NCBI RefSeq assembly: GCF_002831625.1
Contig: NZ_CP025116.1
Span: forward strand, 1 to 64,000
Origin: Nonlabens sp. MB-3u-79
GTDB lineage: Bacteria; Bacteroidota; Bacteroidia; Flavobacteriales; Flavobacteriaceae
Length of the DNA stretch: 64,000 nt
Direction of reading: 5' to 3'
In this document: positions 35,492 through 44,571 of the stretch, piece by piece
How positions within the stretch are numbered: position 1 is the first letter of the stretch
Layout of the letters: each line of letters opens with the position of its first letter
The notes under the pieces: model-generated
What the model saw: the letters and a program-made list of their open reading frames with translations, nothing else
Told to the model about the DNA's origin: nothing
Databases searched by the model: none
Position numbers and translations under genes: made by a program

Positions 35492-36148
35492 TTATGAATT
35501 CCCTTTTTTATAGTCAGCAAGGAATTTTGCAAGACCTATATCTGTTAATGGGTGTTTTAACAATCCTTCTATAGAAGAAAGTGGTCCAGTCATGACATCT
35601 GCCCCTAATTTTGCACAATCAATGATATGCATGGTGTGTCGTACTGATGCAGCAAGAATTTGTGTCTCAAAACCGTAGTTGTCATAAATCATTCTGATCT
35701 CGGCAATAAGGTTTAAACCATCGGTACTGATATCATCAAGTCTGCCTATAAACGGTGAAACATAAGTAGCACCTGCTTTTGCAGCAAGTAATGCTTGCCC
35801 TGCACTGAAAACAAGTGTAACATTTGTTTTAATTCCTTTATCTGTAAAATACTTACAAGCCTTCACACCTTCTTTGGTCATAGGAAGTTTTACCACTATC
35901 TGATCGTTTAGGGCAGCAAGAGCTTCACCTTCCTTTACCATCCCTTCAAAATCTATAGAAATAACTTCTGCACTGACATCTCCATCTACCAGCTCACAGA
36001 TTTTTTTATAATGGTTGATAATATTTTCTTCACCCGTTATTCCTTCTTTAGCCATAAGAGAAGGGTTAGTGGTTACTCCATCGAGAATACCCATATCTTG
36101 GCCATCTGCGATTTGTTCTAGGTTTGCGGTATCAATAAAAAATTTCAT
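35492..36148 (-). CDS. fsa: Fructose-6-phosphate aldolase (transaldolase-like)
   Basis: 218-residue small transaldolase-family protein of the FSA/TalC type, starting [15 protein letters not shown] with the motif [13 protein letters not shown] (24-36). The Schiff-base lysine is K87 in VVKLPMT. The short length separates it from classic transaldolase (about 320-390). FSA-type proteins may work as fructose-6-phosphate aldolase or as true transaldolase; sequence alone does not decide between them. Monocistronic. Confidence 0.93.
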   Translation of the reverse strand: MKFFIDTANLEQIADGQDMGILDGVTTNPSLMAKEGITGEENIINHYKKICELVDGDVSAEVISIDFEGMVKEGEALAALNDQIVVKLPMTKEGVKACKYFTDKGIKTNVTLVFSAGQALLAAKAGATYVSPFIGRLDDISTDGLNLIAEIRMIYDNYGFETQILAASVRHTMHIIDCAKLGADVMTGPLSSIEGLLKHPLTDIGLAKFLADYKKGNS

Positions 36149-36262
36149 CGTTGTGTGTTAAGATGTTAATTAAAACTGTTCTACAAAAATGAAGATTACC
36201 TTTCTTAAATAAGTATTTTTATAGAATTAAATATGATTATTTTTTAACAAGCCATTTTTATT

Positions 36263-37075
36263 ATGACCAGATTTACAAAATACTCATTTGCAGCGATATC
36301 TATCTTATTTCTAAGCGGTAGCTGTAGTCTATTCGAGCCTATAAATGCTAAGAAAAAGGTAAAGGTTACCGATTCTACGCCTCCAGGAACTTTAATGTTA
36401 ACAGAAAATCTGTATATAGACCGCGTACCGGTTACTAATTTCATGTATCAAGAGTTCTTAGATCACTTAGAAAATTACTGGTCTTTAACAAAACATGAAA
36501 AGATGAAGGATTTACCGCGTTATGGCCTTGATAAAAACCTCATTTTTAAACCTCAAACAGGTAGTCGCAGGTTATTTAGAGAAGCCAGTCTTCAAAATCC
36601 GCAAGAAATGCTTACCAATAAATTAAGCATGGAAAATTATTACAACAGTCCGTTTTTTCAGTCACACCCTGTTGTAAATGTAGCTAAAAAGCAAGCTGAA
36701 TTATTCTGCTTATGGCGCAGCGATATTGTCAATGCCGTATATGCGATAAAAAGCAACAGCGCAACGCAACGTGAACGTTACCCTAATAAAGTGCTATACA
36801 GGTTGCCCACCGAGCGTGAAATGATCAAGGCACAAAACAAATTGGAGCGCGAGTTGAAACTGTTGAAATATCAAGGTCAGATTTATGCCTACACGGGAGA
36901 TTCAGCCCTGTTTAGTAAGATGCAAGACAACACGGACCAAATGACCATAATGGAAATCAAAGAAATAGGAAAGAACAAGACCTACAACTCCCTGCTGGAT
37001 CGCAATCTTTCTTATTACAATCAACAGGAATTGAAAACCGGTTTTAGATGTATTTGTGAGGTCGTGAATAATTAA
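36263..37075 (+). CDS. SUMF1/FGE-sulfatase-domain lipoprotein (GldJ/GldK-like fold)
   Basis: 270 residues with a lipoprotein signal (lipid C21 in LSGSC). The mature part follows the formylglycine-generating-enzyme fold: YIDRVPVTNFMYQEFLDH, HPVVNVAKKQAELFCLWRS, VLYRLPTEREMIKAQN and the terminal TGFRCICEV. Some conserved core is compressed, so it is probably a non-catalytic structural member, as in the gliding proteins GldJ and GldK. No gld gene is in the window. Monocistronic. Confidence 0.82.
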   Translation: MTRFTKYSFAAISILFLSGSCSLFEPINAKKKVKVTDSTPPGTLMLTENLYIDRVPVTNFMYQEFLDHLENYWSLTKHEKMKDLPRYGLDKNLIFKPQTGSRRLFREASLQNPQEMLTNKLSMENYYNSPFFQSHPVVNVAKKQAELFCLWRSDIVNAVYAIKSNSATQRERYPNKVLYRLPTEREMIKAQNKLERELKLLKYQGQIYAYTGDSALFSKMQDNTDQMTIMEIKEIGKNKTYNSLLDRNLSYYNQQELKTGFRCICEVVNN

Positions 37076-37092
37076 AAAGTTGTTTTTGATAA

Positions 37093-37114
37093 TTCCGCTT
37101 TCGCGAAAGCGGAA
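37093..37114. repeat. GCTTTCGCGAAAGC palindrome (22 bp), intergenic
   Basis: Perfect 22-bp palindrome 17 bases after the stop of the SUMF1-like gene, without a T-run. Confidence 0.92.
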
Positions 37115-37341
37115 CTAACAACCTACAACAAGACCATCCCAATACCTTATTCTATGTTTTTATCATTACTAAGAAATCTTTGAGAATTACTTTAATGCTA
37201 CTTAGCTCTTCTCTAAACTTCATTCCACTAACAGAAAAGTTGCTTTTAACTCTTAGAATTCTTCAAATACTTTAAAAAAACGCAGCTCTTAGGAGTCCTG
37301 CTTTTTCACACTTAGTATTACAATTGGTAGCGATTATCTAT

Positions 37342-37349
37342 TATTTTTG
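37342..37349 (+). promoter_or_regulatory. -7 box of the Ca/Na antiporter gene
   Basis: TATTTTTG 18 bases before the ATG, with TTG at 37324-37326 (15-base spacing). Confidence 0.52.
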
Positions 37350-37367
37350 AGCCTTTAATTATCCCCC

Positions 37368-38318
37368 ATGAGTATATTTTATTTATTAATAGGCTTGGTA
37401 CTTCTCGTAATAGGTGGTGAATTTTTAGTTCGCTCCTCAGTAGGCCTGTCCTTAAAACTTCATCTTTCAAGAATGATCATTGGCCTTACCGTGGTTTCTT
37501 TTGCTACCAGTGCTCCAGAGCTTATTGTAAGTGTACAGTCAGCATTAGACGGATTATCAGGACTTGCTTTAGGAAACGTTATAGGTTCTAACATTGCAAA
37601 TATTGCACTAGTCTTAGGTACTACTGCTTTAATTGCGCCACTAGCAATTGATAAAGACTTTTTTAAATTCAACTGGCCGTGGATGATGGGTTTCAGTATT
37701 CTGTTATATATATTACTTCTTTCAGGATATAATTTAGTACGCTGGGAAGGAGCTGTATTATTAGGTGCTATAGTTGTTTTTCTTATTTTGTTGATTAGAA
37801 GAGCTCGCAAAAACCCAGAAGCCGCAGATGTAGAAGAAGAATTACAAGAAGCCAAATGGTGGAAAATTTTTCTATTCTTATTTTTAGGAGGTATTGCATT
37901 ATGGCAAGGGAGTGAATTACTCGTTCAAGGCGCTGTGGATATAGCTGCTAAATTAGGTATTCCCGAAAGTATTATTGCTGTATCGATGGTCGCCATAGGA
38001 ACTTCTGTACCAGAACTTGCTGCCTCTATTATAGCAGCATTGAAAAAAGAAAAGGCCATTTCTTTAGGTAACCTAATAGGCTCTAATATATTTAATATAG
38101 GTTCTGTATTAGGAATTACGGCCTTGATCCAACCCATACAAATTGAAGAAAAAGGAATGGGCTTGTTAACTAATGATATTTACTGGATGTTGGGTATTGC
38201 ATTTGCGCTGTTACCCTTGGCTTTTTTACCTAAAGCCTACCGAATCTCTCGGTACAAAGGAGTCCTTTATTTAGTAACCTACTTACTTTTTATCTACTCG
38301 GCTTTCTCTACCCTATAA
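37368..38318 (+). CDS. Calcium/sodium antiporter (CaCA family, YrbG-like)
   Basis: 316-residue inner-membrane exchanger with ten helices in two inverted repeats. Both alpha-repeats are visible: ATSAPELIVSVQSALDG...GNVIGSNIANIALVLG (about 46-84) and GTSVPELAASIIAALKKEK...GNLIGSNIFNIGSVLG (about 208-248). It has the conserved acidic residues in PEL and asparagines in GSNI. Monocistronic with its own promoter. Confidence 0.94.
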   Translation: MSIFYLLIGLVLLVIGGEFLVRSSVGLSLKLHLSRMIIGLTVVSFATSAPELIVSVQSALDGLSGLALGNVIGSNIANIALVLGTTALIAPLAIDKDFFKFNWPWMMGFSILLYILLLSGYNLVRWEGAVLLGAIVVFLILLIRRARKNPEAADVEEELQEAKWWKIFLFLFLGGIALWQGSELLVQGAVDIAAKLGIPESIIAVSMVAIGTSVPELAASIIAALKKEKAISLGNLIGSNIFNIGSVLGITALIQPIQIEEKGMGLLTNDIYWMLGIAFALLPLAFLPKAYRISRYKGVLYLVTYLLFIYSAFSTL

Positions 38319-38399
38319 ATCATAGGGTTTGTTTACAAAAATTATGATATTGTTGATATTTAACCTCGTTTTTTTTAGGGCTAGATTGTCATATTATAG

Positions 38400-38407
38400 T
38401 ATTTTTG
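38400..38407 (+). promoter_or_regulatory. -7 box of the GSIII gene
   Basis: TATTTTTG 31 bases before the start codon; no clear -33 TTTG. Confidence 0.5.
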
Positions 38408-38438
38408 CAGCAATCTTTGAATAATAAACTCACAACAG

Positions 38439-40625
38439 ATGTCTACATTAAGATTTCAAGCTTTAAAAGAAACACTCAACCGCAAAGAAATTGCTGTTAA
38501 TGAACCAGCAAGACGAAGCGATATTTTTGGAAAAAACGTCTTTGGCAAAGGTGCGATGCGCCAGCATTTAAACAAAGATGCTTACATAAGCGTACAAGAC
38601 GCCATCATCAACGGTAGTAAAATTGATCGCAATATTGCAGATCATGTTTCTACAGGAATGAAGGAATGGGCGATCCAAAACGGTGCTACTCATTACACGC
38701 ACTGGTTCCAGCCTCTAACAGGTGCAACTGCTGAAAAGCACGATGCATTCTTTGAATTAGAAATGGACGGTACCGTAATAGAAAAATTTGGTGGTGGACA
38801 ACTCGTTCAACAAGAACCAGATGCTTCTTCTTTTCCTAACGGAGGGATCAGAAACACATTTGAAGCTCGTGGTTATACCGCATGGGATCCTACATCTCCA
38901 GCTTTTATTATGGGAACTACACTTTGTATTCCTACTGTATTTGTAGCCTATACTGGTGAAGCATTAGACTATAAAACACCTCTTTTAAGATCTTTACAAG
39001 CAGTTGACAGCGCAGCAACAGATGTATGTAAGTATTTTGATAAAAATGTATCTAAAGTGGTTGCTACTTTAGGATGGGAACAAGAATATTTCCTAATCGA
39101 TAGTGCCCTTGCAGACTCTAGACCAGATTTACAATTAGCTGGTCGCACCTTATTAGGTCACTCCTCTGCAAAAGGACAGCAACTAGATGACCACTACTTT
39201 GGTGCTATTCCTACACGTGTATTGAACTTTATGCGTGATATGGAAACCGAATGTATGCTTTTAGGTATACCTGTAAAGACACGTCACAATGAAGTAGCTC
39301 CTAATCAGTTTGAGTTGGCTCCAATTTTTGAAGAGGCAAACCTTGCTGTAGATCACAACTCTTTACTTATGGATGTGATGAAAAAAGTAGCTTCAAGACA
39401 CTTTTTCAAAGTATTATTCCATGAGAAGCCATTTGCAGGAGTAAATGGTTCTGGAAAACACAACAACTGGTCACTAGCTACTAATACGGGAGTCAACTTA
39501 CTTTCACCTGGTAGCACACCTATGAAAAACCTTCAGTTCCTAACCTTCTTTGTCAATACGATTAAAGCGGTTCACGATCATGAAGAATTAATCAGAGCCA
39601 CTATTGCTAGTGCCTCAAATGACCACAGATTAGGAGCTAATGAAGCACCACCTGCCATTATTTCTGTATTTATCGGCTCTCAGTTAACCAGAGTCCTTGA
39701 CGAGTTAGAAAAAGTAACTGATGGAAAACTTTCTCCAGAAGAAAAAACAGACCTTAAACTAAACGTAGTAGGTAAAATTCCAGAAGTAATTCTTGATAAT
39801 ACCGACCGTAACCGTACCTCTCCTTTTGCTTTTACAGGAAATAAATTTGAATTACGTGCCGTAGGTTCTACAGCAAACTGTGCTAACCCTATGACCGTTC
39901 TTAACGCGATTGTTGCACAACAATTAATCGAGTTTAAAGCCGAAGTAGATGCGCTTATAAAAGACAAAAAACTCAAGAAAGACGAGGCTATCTTTAATGT
40001 GCTAAGAGAGTACATCAAGAAATCTAAGAAAATCCGTTTTGAAGGAGATGGATATGGAGAAGCTTGGGAAAAAGAAGCTAAAAAACGTGGTTTAAGTAAT
40101 AACAAAACAACACCTAACGCTCTTAAGGCTAAAATATCTAAGAAAAGTATCCAACTTTTTGAAGGCTTAAACATTATGAGCAAGGTCGAAACGGAGTTGC
40201 GTTATGAAATTGAAGTAGAAGAGTATGCATTACGCATACAGATTGAAGGACGTATTTTAGGAGATATCGCTCGCAACCATGTAATTCCAACAGCCATCAA
40301 ATATCAAAATACATTGATAGAAAATGTGGTAGGATTGAAAGAGATCTTTGGAAAAGACTTCAAAAAAATGGCCAAAGAACAAATGACTCTTATTGAAGAA
40401 ATTTCTGAGCATATCGAGAATATCAACAAAGGGATTACAGAAATGACCGAAGCTCGTAAAAAAGCCAACAACGCTAAAAATGCAGAAGCAACTGCCGCTT
40501 CTTATTGCGATGATGTGAAGCCGTACTTCGATGTGATACGTTACCACTGTGATAAACTAGAACTACTTGTAGATGATGAAATCTGGCCTTTAACTAAGTA
40601 CAGAGAATTATTATTCACTAGATAA
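38439..40625 (+). CDS. Type III glutamine synthetase
   Basis: 728 residues, the length of GSIII (GlnN type), the form common in Bacteroidota and much longer than GSI (about 450-470). Visible blocks include THWFQPLTGATAEKHD near 86-101, the catalytic-region GWEQEYFLID near 208-217, NQFELAPIFEEANLAVDHN, the ATP-site segment GVNGSGKHNNWSLAT near 334-348, and NRTSPFAFTGNKFELRAVGS near 457-476. It makes glutamine from glutamate, ammonia and ATP, and forms dodecamers in this family. Its own promoter and terminator make it monocistronic. Confidence 0.96.
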   Translation: MSTLRFQALKETLNRKEIAVNEPARRSDIFGKNVFGKGAMRQHLNKDAYISVQDAIINGSKIDRNIADHVSTGMKEWAIQNGATHYTHWFQPLTGATAEKHDAFFELEMDGTVIEKFGGGQLVQQEPDASSFPNGGIRNTFEARGYTAWDPTSPAFIMGTTLCIPTVFVAYTGEALDYKTPLLRSLQAVDSAATDVCKYFDKNVSKVVATLGWEQEYFLIDSALADSRPDLQLAGRTLLGHSSAKGQQLDDHYFGAIPTRVLNFMRDMETECMLLGIPVKTRHNEVAPNQFELAPIFEEANLAVDHNSLLMDVMKKVASRHFFKVLFHEKPFAGVNGSGKHNNWSLATNTGVNLLSPGSTPMKNLQFLTFFVNTIKAVHDHEELIRATIASASNDHRLGANEAPPAIISVFIGSQLTRVLDELEKVTDGKLSPEEKTDLKLNVVGKIPEVILDNTDRNRTSPFAFTGNKFELRAVGSTANCANPMTVLNAIVAQQLIEFKAEVDALIKDKKLKKDEAIFNVLREYIKKSKKIRFEGDGYGEAWEKEAKKRGLSNNKTTPNALKAKISKKSIQLFEGLNIMSKVETELRYEIEVEEYALRIQIEGRILGDIARNHVIPTAIKYQNTLIENVVGLKEIFGKDFKKMAKEQMTLIEEISEHIENINKGITEMTEARKKANNAKNAEATAASYCDDVKPYFDVIRYHCDKLELLVDDEIWPLTKYRELLFTR

Positions 40626-40646
40626 TTCACCTTTATTTTATAATTT

Positions 40647-40684
40647 ATAAAGCCCTAGAATTTATGTTCTAGGGCTTTATTTTG
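40647..40684 (+). terminator. Terminator of the GSIII gene
   Basis: ATAAAGCCCTAGAA (40647-40660) pairs with TTCTAGGGCTTTAT (40667-40680), 6-base loop, then T-rich sequence. Confidence 0.88.
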
Positions 40685-40695
40685 TTCAGTTAATT

Positions 40696-40713
40696 TCGCT
40701 TTCGCGAAAGCGA
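40696..40713. repeat. GCTTTCGCGAAAGC palindrome, intergenic
   Basis: Perfect 18-bp palindrome just after the GSIII terminator and five bases before a 55-codon ORF. Confidence 0.92.
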
Positions 40714-40718
40714 GATAA

Positions 40719-40886
40719 ATGATAACACAAGAAATAAAAAAACACTACTCACTCAAATCCTACTTATTAAAAAGACATGTTATTTCGCCTGAAGAATCCT
40801 ATAACAAACATTTAGAACCTAAATTATTGGAAAGAAAAATAGAGGAAGATATTTGTTATGGAACCTTAAATGGGAGCATGCAGTAG
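40719..40886 (+). CDS. Possible 55-codon ORF of unknown nature
   Basis: ATG at 40719 to TAG at 40884-40886; the translation is charged and helical (MITQEIKKHYSLKSYLL, LEPKLLERKIEEDICYG). It lies in a 392-base gap (40626-41017) that otherwise holds only the terminator, a palindrome and the purM promoter. The protein-like composition suggests a small gene or the remnant of a longer one; there is no promoter box or homologue to support it. Confidence 0.25.
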   Translation: MITQEIKKHYSLKSYLLKRHVISPEESYNKHLEPKLLERKIEEDICYGTLNGSMQ

Positions 40887-40984
40887 AAAACGGCCCGACT
40901 GTGAATTAAAACTGGAGACTTCTATATTATTAATTTTCTTAACAACCTCTTTATACTTTTTTCTTAATAATTAGCACTTCATAC

Positions 40985-41013
40985 TTTGTACTTAAATCTT
41001 AATAGTAACTTTG
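40985..41013 (+). promoter_or_regulatory. Promoter of purM
   Basis: -33 box TTTG (40985-40988) and -7 box TAACTTTG (41006-41013), 17-base spacing. Because the ATG is at 41018, the leader would be extremely short. Confidence 0.65.
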
Positions 41014-41017
41014 CAGC

Positions 41018-42196
41018 ATGAGCCAAGACATTTCTAAAAGATATGCGCAGCGCGGTGTGAGTGCTGGCAAAGAAGACGTACATAATGCGATCAAGAACGT
41101 AGATAAAGGATTATTCCCACAAGCCTTTTGTAAAATTGTCCCTGATTCATTGACTGGGTCAGAAGAGCATTGTTTGATCATGCATGCAGATGGTGCTGGG
41201 ACGAAGTCCAGCCTGGCCTATATGTACTGGAAAGAAACTGGTGATGTCTCGGTATGGAAAGGAATCGCTCAAGACGCCTTGATTATGAATGTAGACGACC
41301 TGCTTTGTGTGGGAGCTACAGATAATATTTTACTTTCTAGCACCATAGGAAGAAATAAAAACTTGATAACAGGAGAAGTTATTTCGGCCATTATCAATGG
41401 AACAGAAGAGCTCATAGCCGATCTTAAAAAACACGGTGTAGAAATTATCTCTACCGGTGGTGAGACTGCAGACGTTGGGGATCTCGTAAGAACCATTATC
41501 GTAGATTCTACAGTTACCGCTCGTATGAAACGCTCTGACGTAGTAGATAATGCCAACATAAAAGCTGGAGACGTCATTGTAGGATTGTCCAGCTCTGGAC
41601 AAGCTTCTTATGAAACGGAGTACAATGGCGGTATGGGGTCAAATGGTCTTACCAGCGCAAGGCATGACGTTTTTAATAAAAGCCTTAAAGAAAAATACCC
41701 AGCCAGTTATGACGCAGCCGTTCCTGAAGAACTGGTATACTCCGGTTCTAAAAACTTAACCGATTCCGTAGAAGGAAGCCCGCTGGATGCTGGTAAACTG
41801 GTCTTATCTCCTACTCGTACCTATGCGCCTATCATCAAAAAGATTCTAAGCGAGGTTAACCGAGAAGATCTACACGGAATGGTACATTGTTCTGGTGGTG
41901 CGCAAACTAAGATTTTGCATTTTGTAAAAGACTTACACATCATTAAGGATGATATGTTTGAACTACCGCCATTGTTTAAAATGATTCAAAAGGAATCAGG
42001 AACAGATTGGAAAGAAATGTATCAGGTATTCAACATGGGCCACCGTATGGAGCTCTATGTAAATGAATCTATCGCACAAGAAATTATAGCGATCTCCAAA
42101 TCTTTTCACGTAGATGCAAAAATCATAGGTCGTGTGGAAGCTGCAAGCTCTAAGAAACTGACTATTGACAGTGAGTTTGGAGTTTTTGAGTATTAG
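41018..42196 (+). CDS. purM: Phosphoribosylformylglycinamidine cyclo-ligase (AIR synthase)
   Basis: 392 residues. It closes the imidazole ring of FGAM to give AIR in purine synthesis. Visible PurM features are MHADGAGTKSSLAYMYW near 49-65, the MNVDDLLCVGATD segment, ISTGGETADVGD and the C-terminal MGHRMELYV block. The protein is longer than E. coli PurM (345), as I recall for Bacteroidota. Gene order gives no purine operon here; the gene is alone. Confidence 0.93.
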   Translation: MSQDISKRYAQRGVSAGKEDVHNAIKNVDKGLFPQAFCKIVPDSLTGSEEHCLIMHADGAGTKSSLAYMYWKETGDVSVWKGIAQDALIMNVDDLLCVGATDNILLSSTIGRNKNLITGEVISAIINGTEELIADLKKHGVEIISTGGETADVGDLVRTIIVDSTVTARMKRSDVVDNANIKAGDVIVGLSSSGQASYETEYNGGMGSNGLTSARHDVFNKSLKEKYPASYDAAVPEELVYSGSKNLTDSVEGSPLDAGKLVLSPTRTYAPIIKKILSEVNREDLHGMVHCSGGAQTKILHFVKDLHIIKDDMFELPPLFKMIQKESGTDWKEMYQVFNMGHRMELYVNESIAQEIIAISKSFHVDAKIIGRVEAASSKKLTIDSEFGVFEY

Positions 42197-42242
42197 ATTT
42201 TATGGTTGACAGCTTTAAAGTTTAATCTTGATGTGGTGTTAT

Positions 42243-42359
42243 TTATTCCCGTTGAACATTATTTTTTAAAACCTCCTCCACAACTTCTAACTTTGGCTTT
42301 GTATAGCGTTTGCAAAAAGGTGCGCCAAATCTGGTATGCTCACGTCTTTCTCCGGTTAT
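42243..42359 (-). pseudogene. C-terminal remnant of an MsrA-like gene
   Basis: On the minus strand a 38-codon open stretch, bounded upstream by a stop (42360-42362), reads RFGAPFCKRYTKPKLEVVEE. The intact msrA at 44796 ends RPEAPFCKRYIEPKLKLVKK. DNA identity is also visible (TATAGCGTTTGCAAAAAGG in both). No start, catalytic motif or upstream part is present, so it is a decayed fragment of a paralogue. It lies within the otherwise gene-free gap 42197-42499. Confidence 0.72.
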
Positions 42360-42364
42360 TTAGA

Positions 42365-42400
42365 AATTCTTAAACAATTGTTTAAGAATTGTTTAAGAAT
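42365..42400. promoter_or_regulatory. Perfect palindrome with a tandem half-site
   Basis: A 26-bp perfect palindrome centred on AACAATTGTT (42365-42390), whose right arm, ATTGTTTAAGA, is repeated at once (42377-42387 and 42388-42398, an 11-base period). It lies about 100 bases upstream of the surface-protein gene and may be an operator; without a T-run it is a poor terminator. Confidence 0.45.
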
Positions 42401-42499
42401 GAAATAGTGAGAAATTTCGTATTATTCAAATTAATATGTTAATAGAATTTAATGATTTTTAGTCAACAGCATCACTTTATTTAACTTTACCCTGACTAC

Positions 42500-44074
42500 A
42501 TGAATAAAAGTATAAAATCAAAATTTTCTGTAATACACCTGCTTATAGCGCTAGCTATTTTCACCCAGTCTAGAGGACAAGTGGCACCTGGAGGAGTTTC
42601 GACAGACTTAGCATTGTGGCTAAGGGCAGATGCTGGTGTGAATTGTAATACAGATGATTGTGATGTAACTTCATGGGTTAATCAAGAAGGTACTACAAGT
42701 TGGGACGCCAGCGGTACTGGTGCTACTAAATGGAAAAACAACTCCACAGACTTAATAAATTTTAATCCATCATTGAGTTTTACGGATGATGTACAACCGC
42801 TTCAGGCGACTAATATTTCTAGAACCAATGGAACGAGCTCCACTATGTTCATAACAGGAGAAGTAAGTTCCATTGCCGATCAATGTTTTATAGAAATAGG
42901 AAGGACTACTAGTAGTAGAGCTTTCTTTATAGATCAACGGTATTCTGACAACACTAACTTTTCCACAAATATTACAATTGACAGTCCCCAAGTATGGTCT
43001 TTAACAGATATTGGTGGAACTGGTACCACTACCGTCTATGAAACAACCGCTCCCATCATGTCATACAGTAATAAGCTTTTCAATTCTAGTTGGACCTCTG
43101 GAGCTACTTATACCATAGGTGACGACATTACAGGAGATAATAGATTAACGGGATTACTCAGTGAGGTTATTTATTATGATACGAACCTCTCTGCTGCAAA
43201 TAGAGCTCGAATAGATTCCTATCTAGCTATTAAGTACGGCATCTCGATTAATGATGGATCAGGAGCCGATTACGTTTCTACAAGCGGCTTTAATTACTGG
43301 GATCACATCAGCAACTCGGGGTATAATCATGATGTTTTTGGTATAGGCCGTGATGATAACACTGCTTTAAACCAGAAGATATCAAAATCAGAAAATGCTA
43401 ATACCTTTTTAACTATAGCAATAGATAACGATTTCACAAGTCCTAACACCAGCACCACTAGAACATCAATATTTAATAATGACTTATCTTATCTGATGTT
43501 AGGAAACAATAACGGTAACTTAACTGTTTCTCCCACAGCCTTAACTAGCATACACCCAAATTTCTACCGAATTAATAGAATATGGAAAGCCCAAGATACA
43601 GGTGGCGTGCCATGTGTTAACTTTCAATTTGACACCAGCTCATTGTCTGCAACTGCTACCCAAAACTGGTATGTGGTGGTAGCAAGTGATGCAAATTTTA
43701 CCTCTAATCTAGATTATAAAAAAATAGATATAGGCGCTAATGCCGTCGTTAATCTTGATTTAAGAGATAACGAAAGCAGCTTTATAACTCTGGCAAGAAT
43801 AAATACTAATGACATTACTAACGCCTCATCTCCTAATGGAGTTGTGGGAATTCAAACAGCTAATCCTAAAAATTATTCTTATTTAGACGTAAGAGGTGGC
43901 GACAAAGGATTTGTAGTCTCCCGATTGAATCAAACAACCATAAACGGTTTATCCCCGGTGGCTGGAATGCTCTTATTTAATACGAGCACTTCTACTTTTC
44001 AATTATATAATGGTACCAACTGGCGCGATTTAAATGATCCTTCAACCATGCGCCTCCCAAGATTTTGCAATTAG
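42500..44074 (+). CDS. Secreted LamG/DUF8202-like surface protein
   Basis: 524 residues with signal peptide (MNKSIKSKFSVIHLLIALAIFTQSRGQ). The N-terminal part (about 30-250) is a concanavalin-like module with WLRADAGVNC and SEVIYYDTNLSAANRARIDSYLAIKYGI; the segment NYWDHISNSGYNHDVFGIGRDDNTALNQKISKS (about 265-300) is a hallmark of large Bacteroidota adhesin-like proteins (DUF8202). The C-terminus (about 455-515) carries a KGFVVSRL...GMLLFNTSTSTFQLYNGTNW repeat unit shared with the next gene. No type-IX sorting domain is recognised. Confidence 0.78.
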   Translation: MNKSIKSKFSVIHLLIALAIFTQSRGQVAPGGVSTDLALWLRADAGVNCNTDDCDVTSWVNQEGTTSWDASGTGATKWKNNSTDLINFNPSLSFTDDVQPLQATNISRTNGTSSTMFITGEVSSIADQCFIEIGRTTSSRAFFIDQRYSDNTNFSTNITIDSPQVWSLTDIGGTGTTTVYETTAPIMSYSNKLFNSSWTSGATYTIGDDITGDNRLTGLLSEVIYYDTNLSAANRARIDSYLAIKYGISINDGSGADYVSTSGFNYWDHISNSGYNHDVFGIGRDDNTALNQKISKSENANTFLTIAIDNDFTSPNTSTTRTSIFNNDLSYLMLGNNNGNLTVSPTALTSIHPNFYRINRIWKAQDTGGVPCVNFQFDTSSLSATATQNWYVVVASDANFTSNLDYKKIDIGANAVVNLDLRDNESSFITLARINTNDITNASSPNGVVGIQTANPKNYSYLDVRGGDKGFVVSRLNQTTINGLSPVAGMLLFNTSTSTFQLYNGTNWRDLNDPSTMRLPRFCN

Positions 44075-44076
44075 AT

Positions 44077-44556
44077 ATGAAAGCGATAATTATTTTAATT
44101 ACCACACTCATGAGCGCATTCTGCACAGCTCAAGTTCTTATAAATAGAACAACGGCTTCTAGTAGCTCTGTGGTTCTTGAATTTGGCAATGAGGCTAAGG
44201 GAATCGTATTAGAACCTATAGACCTTCTTAGCAGCCCGAGCACGGGTACCTTAATTTTTGATGACAACTCAGGTAGTTTTAGATACTTCAACGGTACATC
44301 ATGGAGTCCTGTAATTACTGGGGGAACTAGCAACTCTGTTACCAGCTACCCAGCGAGCGGCCAAATTATTTTAAACGATAGTAATTCTGCAGCTGATGGT
44401 ATCTTTATTATTGAAGATGATGCCAGAGCAATGGTTCTTCCCGTAGTTCCTAACGGAGCCTTAACAATAAAAGAACCTTCTATAGGTCACATGTATTACG
44501 ATCCTGTAAGCCAAAGTATTAAAGTATTTAATGGTGTTTCTTGGACTAGTTTTTAA
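44077..44556 (+). CDS. Secreted protein with two NGTSW-type repeat units
   Basis: 159 residues. The longest frame starts at 44065 inside the upstream gene, but ATG 44077, two bases after that stop, gives a clean signal peptide (MKAIIILITTLMSAFCTAQ), so it is chosen. The mature protein is two copies of the unit seen once in the upstream protein: KGIVLEPI...GTLIFDDNSGSFRYFNGTSW and RAMVLPVV...GHMYYDPVSQSIKVFNGVSW. The genes are co-transcribed and probably act together at the cell surface (inference). Confidence 0.78.
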   Translation: MKAIIILITTLMSAFCTAQVLINRTTASSSSVVLEFGNEAKGIVLEPIDLLSSPSTGTLIFDDNSGSFRYFNGTSWSPVITGGTSNSVTSYPASGQIILNDSNSAADGIFIIEDDARAMVLPVVPNGALTIKEPSIGHMYYDPVSQSIKVFNGVSWTSF

Positions 44557-44571
44557 GTCTATCATGTTGAT

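Larger units (their letters stand above)
37076..37367. other. Intergenic region with a palindrome and the antiporter promoter
   Basis: 292 bases with no ORF. It holds the 22-bp palindrome (37093-37114), a weak GCAG/CTGC hairpin with a following T-run near 37282-37306, and the -7 box at 37342. Confidence 0.55.
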
